In this document: positions 6,336-11,542 of the stretch, one piece after another
Numbering within the stretch: position 1 is the first letter of the stretch
Layout of the letters: every line of letters starts with the position of its first letter
Assembly (NCBI GenBank): GCA_937892525.1
Contig: CALAEV010000043.1
Coordinates: forward strand, 1 to 11,542
Source: an uncultured Clostridia bacterium
Lineage (GTDB): Bacteria; Bacillota; Clostridia; Oscillospirales; Acutalibacteraceae
Length of the DNA stretch: 11,542 nucleotides
Reading direction: 5' to 3'
Notes under the pieces: generated by a model
What the model was told of the DNA's origin: nothing
What the model saw: only the letters and a program-made list of their open reading frames with translations
The model's database searches: none
Program-made: the position numbers and the translations under genes

Positions 6336-7250
6336 TTAATATGCAACTGTCCACCATTCTTCGAAGCCAAGACCTACTGAGAAGTCGCCCATATAAAGAA
6401 TCATTGGAAGGTCGAAGTAATACTCAACAAGGTTACCTGTTGATTTTTCAATTTTTGCTTCAGCTGTTGTTGCCTGATAATCGCAATTTGGCTCAAGTGA
6501 ATTGATAATTGGAACATCTTTAATTGGGTCCTGAATTGACTCTTTTGTAAGCACTGAAGCAACTGCGCCAACTTTTTCACCTGCTTTTGGATTCTTTGCA
6601 GGTTTTACTACAACTGTAATAATGTAATAGTTGCCCTCTTCTTTACAGTCAATGCTCTTAACATCGTCTTTTGTAAGACCACAAGTTGCACCTGATGGTG
6701 GGAAGTTACCAGCAATATCAGCGCCTGTATATGTAACATTTGTATCTTCTGCTTTTAGAAGTGAGCCCATAAGGCCTTGACCGGCTGCTTCAATAATAGG
6801 ATTACCGCCTGCGTCGACATGCTCATCATAGTTATAAGCATTTTTCTTTACCTGAGTAGCGCTCTTAGCGTTTGTTTTAACGCCTGAGAAAGCCTTAACG
6901 AACAAATCAAACTGCATTGTTTTTGAAGTCATAACAGTTGCAGCCTCACCACCCTGATTATCTGTATTTGAATCATCAGGAATAGCTGGTGTCTGATTAT
7001 CACTACCGTTATTCTGGCTTGAACCAGAGTTATTGCTCTGTTGCTGTGTAGTAACAGTGAATGTTTTATTTTTAAGAACTGTTGCAAGACCAATTCTTGT
7101 AAATGCTACTGATGTTGCACTATAAACGATTACTATTGCAACACAAATAGCGATTGTTTTAAGAAAAAGATTAGCAAAATTCTTTCTTTTCTTAGCTTTC
7201 TTTTCTATTTTAGCCTTATATTGTTCGGGAGTAAGTTGTTTTTTAGCCAT
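6336..7250 (-). CDS. Uncharacterised single-pass membrane protein with extracellular domain
   Basis: I do not recognise this 304-aa protein. The ATG at 7250 (MAKKQL) is chosen because AAAGGGG lies 8 nt upstream; a longer frame would begin at a TTG overlapping that region. Visible parts: a Lys-rich cytoplasmic head (1-25), one transmembrane helix (about 29-50), a low-complexity Gln/Asn/Ser/Gly/Asp linker (about 66-104) typical of secreted wall-spanning spacers, and an extracellular domain (about 105-304) with Cys190, Cys202 and Cys256, ending in WWTVAY. The basic head predicts N-in, C-out topology. There is no LPXTG motif, no lipobox and no recognisable catalytic motif. It has its own promoter (7290-7318) and terminator, so it is a single-gene unit lying upstream of, but not co-transcribed with, the glg operon. 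A surface sensor, a binding protein or a secretion-linked protein are all possible. Confidence 0.85.
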   Translation of the reverse strand: MAKKQLTPEQYKAKIEKKAKKRKNFANLFLKTIAICVAIVIVYSATSVAFTRIGLATVLKNKTFTVTTQQQSNNSGSSQNNGSDNQTPAIPDDSNTDNQGGEAATVMTSKTMQFDLFVKAFSGVKTNAKSATQVKKNAYNYDEHVDAGGNPIIEAAGQGLMGSLLKAEDTNVTYTGADIAGNFPPSGATCGLTKDDVKSIDCKEEGNYYIITVVVKPAKNPKAGEKVGAVASVLTKESIQDPIKDVPIINSLEPNCDYQATTAEAKIEKSTGNLVEYYFDLPMILYMGDFSVGLGFEEWWTVAY

Positions 7251-7289
7251 TTTTTGAACCCCTTTCAAAAATTAAACCTTTACCACATT

Positions 7290-7318
7290 ACTTTACAACA
7301 AAATAGGCAAAATGTCAA
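7290..7318 (-). promoter_or_regulatory. Sigma-A promoter for the membrane-protein gene
   Basis: Minus strand: consensus -35 TTGACA (7313-7318), 17-nt spacer, -10 TAAAGT (7290-7295). The transcription start falls near 7283, giving a leader of about 33 nt to the ATG at 7250. Confidence 0.8.
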
Positions 7319-7352
7319 TATTATTCTTAAAAATCGCCCTTTTTTAATATTG
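7316..7352. promoter_or_regulatory. Inverted repeat spanning the divergent -35 boxes
   Basis: CAATATT (7316-7322) and AATATTG (7346-7352) are perfect inverted copies, and A- and T-runs inside them (about 7328-7333 and 7340-7345) add complementarity. The left arm overlaps the -35 box of the minus-strand gene and the right arm overlaps the candidate -35 of the plus-strand gene, so one bound protein could affect both. The arms are AT-only apart from the end bases, so chance cannot be excluded. Confidence 0.3.
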
Positions 7353-7378
7353 TATTAACCATTTTTTTGTGCTATCAT
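7350..7378 (+). promoter_or_regulatory. Probable promoter of the acyltransferase gene
   Basis: TTGTAT (7350-7355), 17-nt spacer, TATCAT (7373-7378). An alternative register five bases on, TTAACC (7355-7360) with TATTAT (7378-7383), also has a 17-nt spacer. Either places the transcript start near 7385-7390, which argues against translation from the TTG at 7390 and for the ATG at 7432. Confidence 0.55.
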
Positions 7379-7417
7379 ATTATACATAATTGTTTGAGGA
7401 AATATATTCTAAAATAA

Positions 7418-7423
7418 TTGAGG
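7418..7423 (+). promoter_or_regulatory. Ribosome binding site that decides the acyltransferase start
   Basis: TTGAGG ends 8 nt before the ATG at 7432. An upstream GAGGA at 7396-7400 has no in-frame ATG, GTG or TTG at a usable distance, and the TTG at 7390 has no site before it. Confidence 0.6.
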
Positions 7424-7431
7424 CAAAGAAA

Positions 7432-8184
7432 ATGAAAGATTTCAAAAGAAAAGCATTCAGTTGGTTTGTTGTCATTAAAGTTATAGGGCATTTGTTATTC
7501 GTAATGAATCCTAAAATTATGTACTATAACCATCTTGACAAAAAAGGTATGCACGAAAAGCGTGATGCGTTTGCTTTCAAAGCAGTTAAAAAATGGGCTA
7601 AATTTGTTGTTCGTGCTGCAAAATTAAACATTACTGTTGAGGGCCTTGAGAAAATCCCTACTGACAGGCCAATCCTTTTTACACCGAATCATCAAAGTTA
7701 TGCCGATATTCCTGTACTTCTTTATGCTTTAAGTAATTTTAACTTTGGTTTTATGATGAAAATTTCCCTTGCAGGTGTACCTTTTATTGGAAGCATTAGT
7801 AAAATGCTTAAAAGTGTTCCTGTAAATCAGGAGAATCCTCGTGAAGCAGTCAAGGCAATTCACAAAACTATTGAAACAATAGAAAGTGGTCATTCAATGC
7901 TTATTTTTCCTGAAGGCAAGCGAGTATTCGGCAACACTCCTGACGAATTTAAAAATGGCGCATTTAAAATTGTTCAGAAAACAAATGTTACTGTTGTGCC
8001 TATTTACACAAGAAACATTTTTAAAGTGCTTGAAGGCAGTAACGGTATTGTAACCCCTACTGATATTAAGATTACAATCCTTGACCCTATTGAAACAAGC
8101 AATATGACTCGTGCTGATGTTAAAGAGTTACACGATAAAGTGTATAATATGATTTTAGAAGAATCAAGAAAGTATAAAAATTAA
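7432..8184 (+). CDS. PlsC-type 1-acyl-glycerol-3-phosphate acyltransferase family protein
   Basis: Members of this family acylate lysophosphatidic acid or related lysophospholipids at the inner face of the membrane. The 250-aa protein carries motif I NHQSYAD (86-92; the HX4D pair is His87 and Asp92), motif III FPEGKR (159-164, where the usual form is FPEGTR) and motif IV VVPIY (188-192). An N-terminal hydrophobic stretch (about 9-26) probably anchors it. Motif II is less clear, around GVPFIGSI (115-122). The ATG at 7432 is preferred over a TTG at 7390 for ribosome-site and promoter reasons. The gene is flanked by its own promoter and terminator, so it looks monocistronic. True PlsC and other lysophospholipid acyltransferases cannot be separated by these motifs, so no gene symbol is given. 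Confidence 0.92.
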   Translation: MKDFKRKAFSWFVVIKVIGHLLFVMNPKIMYYNHLDKKGMHEKRDAFAFKAVKKWAKFVVRAAKLNITVEGLEKIPTDRPILFTPNHQSYADIPVLLYALSNFNFGFMMKISLAGVPFIGSISKMLKSVPVNQENPREAVKAIHKTIETIESGHSMLIFPEGKRVFGNTPDEFKNGAFKIVQKTNVTVVPIYTRNIFKVLEGSNGIVTPTDIKITILDPIETSNMTRADVKELHDKVYNMILEESRKYKN

Positions 8185-8199
8185 AAAACACAATAATTT

Positions 8200-8233
8200 T
8201 AGGCAGTCTGTCAAAAAGATTGCCTATTTTTTT
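8200..8233 (+). terminator. Rho-independent terminator of the acyltransferase gene
   Basis: TAGGCAGTC (8200-8208) pairs with GATTGCCTA (8218-8226), nine pairs including one G-T wobble, followed by seven T (8227-8233). It starts 16 nt after the stop codon. Confidence 0.88.
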
Positions 8234-8246
8234 GTGCTTTGTAACA

Positions 8247-8275
8247 TTGAATAATATGTTCTTTTATAGTATAAT
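8247..8275 (+). promoter_or_regulatory. Sigma-A promoter of the sulfatase gene
   Basis: TTGAAT (8247-8252), 17-nt spacer, perfect TATAAT (8270-8275). The start should fall near 8282. The leader carries TAAGGAGG (8293-8300), 7 nt before the ATG at 8308: a strong promoter with a strong ribosome binding site. Confidence 0.8.
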
Positions 8276-8307
8276 AAATTGATATTTTGTCCTAAGGAGG
8301 ATACGAA

Positions 8308-10371
8308 ATGAAAAAAGGAATTATTTTTGACAAGTCAAAAAAAGCTTTTCCGATAATTCTTATGGCAATCGGCATTGTTCTTGCCCTCGCTTTACAGATT
8401 ATGCGACTTAACATTGTTGCAATTGTGAACGTTGCGTATATGTGCATTACAGTTGCTGTTATGATGCTCGGAATCTTTATTTTCAAAAAGCTTTATATCT
8501 GGAACTTCATCTCATACGGTGCTAACGCATTAAGCATTGTGCTTTACTATGCTATTTGGGGTGCAGATGCAGGCTTCGGCGCATGGCTTTCAGGTGGTAA
8601 AGCAGGTTGGAAATCTATTGAACACGCACTTGTTTCCGGTGCTGACAGTGCAAACTTCTTTATTCGTCTTGGTGGTAACTTGTTGCTCATTTTACCTTGT
8701 GCTATTTTCTTTTTTGCACTTTTAATTGTAGGTAAAAAGCAGTTTGAAAAGAAAGGTGCTCACGTTGTAATTACAAGCATTATCAGTGTTTTGCTTGCAG
8801 GTACATCTGCATTCTATGTAATCACAATGAACTACCGTTCACAGCCAAATGTTGAGCGTCTTTGGGATGGTCACAACGACTACCTTGACGGTGTTGACGA
8901 GGAAAGCAAGGGTAAACCAAATGTACTTTTTATTATGATGGACGACTTAGGTTGGGGCGACATTTCACTTAACGGTGCAATTTATGATACTCCAAACATT
9001 GACCGTATCGGTGAAGAAGGCGTTAACTTTGACAACTTCTATTCAAGCTATTCAGTTTGCTCACCTGCTCGTTTCAGCTTAATGACAGGTCGTTATCCAT
9101 TCCGTGGATACGCAGACAATGTTATTTATCCTACATTCGACACACTTTCACCATTTGCATCAACTCGTATTTTCAACTCTATTGAAATGGGTAACAACTG
9201 CGACGGTATGCTTGGCGACGAAATTACAATTGCTGAAGTATTCCAGAATGCAGGCTACAACACAGGTGCATTCGGCAAATGGCATCTTGGCGACTACGGT
9301 GAATATCTTCCAACAAATCAGGGCTTTGACTACTTCTATGGTAGCCACCATGTAAACGATATGACTCCATTCTATCATGTTGCAGAAGAAAACGGCGAAT
9401 ATGAAATAGTTCACGGCATTGACGAAATGTTTGTTGACGGTAAAAAAGACCAGAGTAAGCTTAGCAAATGGATTCACGAAGAAATTAACGATTGGATTAC
9501 AGATACTGTTACAAATTCTGACGAGCCATTCTTCGCATACTATGCAACTCCATGGCCACACGGTCCTGTGTTTGCAGGTGACGATTTTGACGGCACAAGC
9601 GGTATGGGTACTTATGTTGACTGCGTAACAGAGTTTGACTATTACTTAGGTGAACTCTTTAACACTCTTGAAGAACTCGGCGTTATGGACGACACAATTA
9701 TTGTATTTACAAGTGATAACGGTCCTGCACTTGAGGGCTCAACAGGTGAGCTTCGTGGTGGTAAATACCTCGCATACGAGGCAGGTCAGAAAGTTCCATT
9801 TATGATTAAGTGGGCTAACAACAATGGCCTTTGGGAAGAAGGAACAACAAGAAAACAGAGTTCAGTTCTTGCTGATATGTTCCCAACACTTATTGAACTT
9901 TGTGGAATCACAGGTAACGGTGGCACAGCTAACTACTTGCCAGCTGACAGAACTATTGACGGTGTTTCAATGCTTCCTGTTCTTAAAAATGATACTGCAA
10001 TTCATAACGAAGACCACCCAATTCTTCATATGAAACGCGAAAAGCTTAAAGCACTTCAGTACACAATGACAACTGACGAAGTTCTCGCTCGTGAAGAATA
10101 CAAAGATTATACATACCCTGTTCTTACTGAAAACGACTATGTAACATTCAAGTATTTCCGTAAGATGCAGAATGACAACCCAGCATTCTTTGACAAGACA
10201 AGAAAGAACTGGTTATTTGTGCTTAATGACGATAAGAGCGAAAGCTACAACCGTACAAGCACATACCCAACAATCGCAGAAGAACTTAACGAGAAAATGG
10301 ACGAAGTTATGAAAGACTTCAAAGAAAATCGTCGAGGAATCAACTACGATTACTATAAAGATGCAAAATAA
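8308..10371 (+). CDS. Polytopic membrane sulfatase with Cys-type formylglycine motif
   Basis: A type I (formylglycine) sulfatase of 687 aa that would hydrolyse a sulfate ester outside the cell. About five membrane helices lie near 14-32, 35-58, 63-82, 118-140 and 151-174; Lys-rich segments at 1-12, 60-61 and 143-149 predict N-in and the catalytic domain outside, as in lipoteichoic acid synthase LtaS. The domain from about 203 is a true sulfatase, though: the metal pair Asp212-Asp213, CSPAR at 251-255 where Cys251 becomes formylglycine, GKWHLG (323-328), PHGP (417-420), SDNG (469-472) and RGGK with Lys486 (483-486). LtaS and phosphoglycerol transferases use Thr at the nucleophile position, so a sulfatase is much more likely. 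The maturase gene follows. Codons favour AAC, GAC, TTC and TAC more than in the neighbouring acyltransferase gene, suggesting high expression or a different origin. The substrate is unknown. Confidence 0.93.
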   Translation: MKKGIIFDKSKKAFPIILMAIGIVLALALQIMRLNIVAIVNVAYMCITVAVMMLGIFIFKKLYIWNFISYGANALSIVLYYAIWGADAGFGAWLSGGKAGWKSIEHALVSGADSANFFIRLGGNLLLILPCAIFFFALLIVGKKQFEKKGAHVVITSIISVLLAGTSAFYVITMNYRSQPNVERLWDGHNDYLDGVDEESKGKPNVLFIMMDDLGWGDISLNGAIYDTPNIDRIGEEGVNFDNFYSSYSVCSPARFSLMTGRYPFRGYADNVIYPTFDTLSPFASTRIFNSIEMGNNCDGMLGDEITIAEVFQNAGYNTGAFGKWHLGDYGEYLPTNQGFDYFYGSHHVNDMTPFYHVAEENGEYEIVHGIDEMFVDGKKDQSKLSKWIHEEINDWITDTVTNSDEPFFAYYATPWPHGPVFAGDDFDGTSGMGTYVDCVTEFDYYLGELFNTLEELGVMDDTIIVFTSDNGPALEGSTGELRGGKYLAYEAGQKVPFMIKWANNNGLWEEGTTRKQSSVLADMFPTLIELCGITGNGGTANYLPADRTIDGVSMLPVLKNDTAIHNEDHPILHMKREKLKALQYTMTTDEVLAREEYKDYTYPVLTENDYVTFKYFRKMQNDNPAFFDKTRKNWLFVLNDDKSESYNRTSTYPTIAEELNEKMDEVMKDFKENRRGINYDYYKDAK

Positions 10372-10387
10372 ATTGTAACAAATACAG

Positions 10388-10416
10388 CCCCATTGAGAAG
10401 TTGATTTTCAATGGGG
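10388..10416 (+). terminator. Terminator of the sulfatase gene, partial read-through likely
   Basis: CCCCATTGA (10388-10396) pairs perfectly with TCAATGGGG (10408-10416). The following TTTGTTATAT is a poor T-tract and can itself pair with TAACAAA upstream (about 10375-10382). It starts 16 nt after the stop codon. Termination may be incomplete, leaving some sulfatase-maturase co-transcription. Confidence 0.7.
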
Positions 10417-10429
10417 TTTGTTATATAAT
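10401..10429 (+). promoter_or_regulatory. Candidate maturase promoter nested in the terminator
   Basis: TTGATT (10401-10406), 17-nt spacer, perfect TATAAT (10424-10429). The -35 box lies in the loop of the sulfatase terminator and the spacer covers its 3' arm. A start near 10436 leaves a leader of about 22 nt that carries GAGGAG (10445-10450), 7 nt before the ATG at 10458. Confidence 0.65.
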
Positions 10430-10457
10430 AAGGTTATTAAATTTGAGGAGAAGTACT

Positions 10458-11542
10458 ATGCCACCACTTTCAATAATGATTAAACCTGCGTCATCGCTTT
10501 GCAATATGCGTTGCGAATACTGTTTCTATCATAACGTTACAGAGCTTCGTCAGGTTAGTTCTTTTGGCATTATGACAAACGATACTGCTGACAATTTAAT
10601 AGAAAAAGCGCTCAAGTTTGCTAATGGTGAAAGTGTTGCGTTTGCTTTTCAGGGTGGTGAGCCACTTATGGCAGGGCTCCCCTATTTTAAGCATTTTGTA
10701 GAAAAGGTTAAATCTGCGAACAAACTTCATAGCCAGATTTATTTCAGCACACAGACAAATGGTACACTTGTTACTGACGAGTGGTGCAAATTTTTCTATA
10801 AGAATAATTTTCTTGTCGGCTTAAGCCTTGACGGTGATTTTAAGCACAATAAGTTCCGTGTTGATGCAAATCGTGAAAACACTTTTTATCGTATTCTGGG
10901 TGCTGCCGAAAAGTTCAAAAAGCATAAGGTTGAGTTCAATATCTTAACTGTTTTAACAGGCTATTGTGCCGATAATATTGATGACATTTACAAGTTTTTC
11001 CGTAATAAAGGGTTTAGGTATTTACAGTTTATTCCTTGCTTACGCCCATTTGACGACGATACCGAAAGCGAATTATATATGACACCAGAGCAATACGGTA
11101 ATTTCCTTGTAAAATGCTTTAACTACTATGTTAAAGATTATGTGAGAGGTCAATACACAAGCGTTCGTTGGTTTGATAACATTGTGCATCAGTTTTTAGG
11201 TAACAAAACTGAACAGTGTGGAATGTGTGGTCATTGTATGCACCAGTTTGTTGCAGAGGGCAACGGCAACATTTACCCCTGCGATTTCTATTGTACTGAC
11301 GAATGGTATTTAGGTAATATCAATGATGAAAATGAAAACTTTGATACACTTGCTCATTGTGAAAAGGCAATTGAGTTTTTAAGAGAAAGTCTTGCAGTAC
11401 CTGAAAAATGTAAACAATGTAAATTTTACCCTGTATGTCGTGCAGGTGGTTGCAAGCGTACAAGAGCAGACAGGGATTATTGCGAAAGTTATAAAAAATT
11501 CTTCTCGTCTTGTCTGCCACTTTTCAGAGCATTCATAAACGA
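10458..11542 (+). CDS. Anaerobic sulfatase-maturating enzyme (radical SAM, SPASM), 3' partial
   Basis: The enzyme oxidises the Cys or Ser of a sulfatase CxPxR motif to formylglycine in the cytoplasm, using S-adenosylmethionine and iron-sulfur clusters. The window holds 361 codons with no stop; the family is about 370 aa, so only a few residues are missing. The ATG has GAGGAG 7 nt upstream. The radical SAM cluster is CX3CX2C at Cys15, Cys19 and Cys22, in the same place as in C. perfringens anSME. GGEP (66-69), TQTNGT (98-103) and SLDG (123-126) are typical core motifs. The SPASM domain shows Cys254, Cys260 and Cys275, with Asp276 in the position of the catalytic base, and Cys318, Cys321, Cys327, Cys332, Cys342 and Cys352. 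Its position right after a CSPAR sulfatase makes that protein the obvious substrate. The enzyme requires anaerobic conditions, which fits an anaerobic host. Confidence 0.95.
   Translation, partial: MPPLSIMIKPASSLCNMRCEYCFYHNVTELRQVSSFGIMTNDTADNLIEKALKFANGESVAFAFQGGEPLMAGLPYFKHFVEKVKSANKLHSQIYFSTQTNGTLVTDEWCKFFYKNNFLVGLSLDGDFKHNKFRVDANRENTFYRILGAAEKFKKHKVEFNILTVLTGYCADNIDDIYKFFRNKGFRYLQFIPCLRPFDDDTESELYMTPEQYGNFLVKCFNYYVKDYVRGQYTSVRWFDNIVHQFLGNKTEQCGMCGHCMHQFVAEGNGNIYPCDFYCTDEWYLGNINDENENFDTLAHCEKAIEFLRESLAVPEKCKQCKFYPVCRAGGCKRTRADRDYCESYKKFFSSCLPLFRAFIN

Noticed and set aside
6128..6505. 125-codon plus-strand reading frame over the intergenic region
   Set aside because: It crosses a terminator hairpin and the 13-bp hairpin, overlaps the antisense of the membrane-protein gene, begins without a ribosome site and shows no protein-like pattern.
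9160..9561. 133-codon minus-strand reading frame opposite the sulfatase
   Set aside because: It lies wholly inside the sulfatase gene in antisense, has no ribosome site, and its Cys/Val/Phe-rich sequence is what antisense translation of these codons gives.
8308..10371. Lipoteichoic acid synthase (LtaS) call based on the five-helix N-terminus
   Set aside because: The nucleophile motif is CSPAR, with GKWHLG, PHGP, SDNG and RGGK in sulfatase order, and a sulfatase-maturating enzyme follows; LtaS uses Thr.

Overview
The window looks like the chromosome of a low-GC anaerobic Firmicute (Clostridia, most like the Oscillospiraceae/Ruminococcaceae gut lineage). This rests on the AT-rich base composition, strong AGGAGG-type ribosome binding sites, a Bacillus/Clostridium-type glgB-glgC-glgD-glgA order, and an oxygen-sensitive radical SAM sulfatase-maturating enzyme almost collinear with the Clostridium perfringens protein. 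The species cannot be named from sequence alone.

Layout. Bases 1-131 hold a string of tiny hairpins joined by a conserved 9-nt linker, then a longer hairpin that probably ends the glycogen operon. Bases 132-5989 (minus strand) are a four-gene glycogen synthesis operon transcribed in the order glgB, glgC, glgD, glgA. Its sigma-A-type promoter at 6046-6074 is covered by a 25-nt palindrome. The glgD-glgA gap is filled by a ~103-nt imperfect inverted repeat and a GC-rich hairpin. Bases 6075-6335 hold further operator-like repeats, a 13-bp hairpin and a terminator. Bases 6336-7250 (minus) encode an unrecognised single-pass membrane protein with its own promoter and terminator. Bases 7251-7431 are a divergent promoter region. 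Bases 7432-8184 (plus) encode a PlsC-type acyltransferase with its own terminator. Bases 8308-10371 (plus) encode a polytopic membrane sulfatase with a CSPAR formylglycine motif. Bases 10458-11542 (plus) encode its likely activating enzyme, an anaerobic sulfatase-maturating enzyme that runs off the right edge a few residues before its expected end.

How the genes work together. GlgC with its non-catalytic partner GlgD makes ADP-glucose, GlgA polymerises it into alpha-1,4-glucan and GlgB adds alpha-1,6 branches. No glycogen phosphorylase or debranching gene is visible. The sulfatase and maturase form a functional pair: the maturase converts sulfatase Cys251 to formylglycine. The most unusual points are the combination of five predicted membrane helices (LtaS-like topology) with a formylglycine-type sulfatase domain, a promoter whose -35 box lies in the loop of the preceding terminator, and the hairpin-rich repeats at the end of and inside the glycogen operon.
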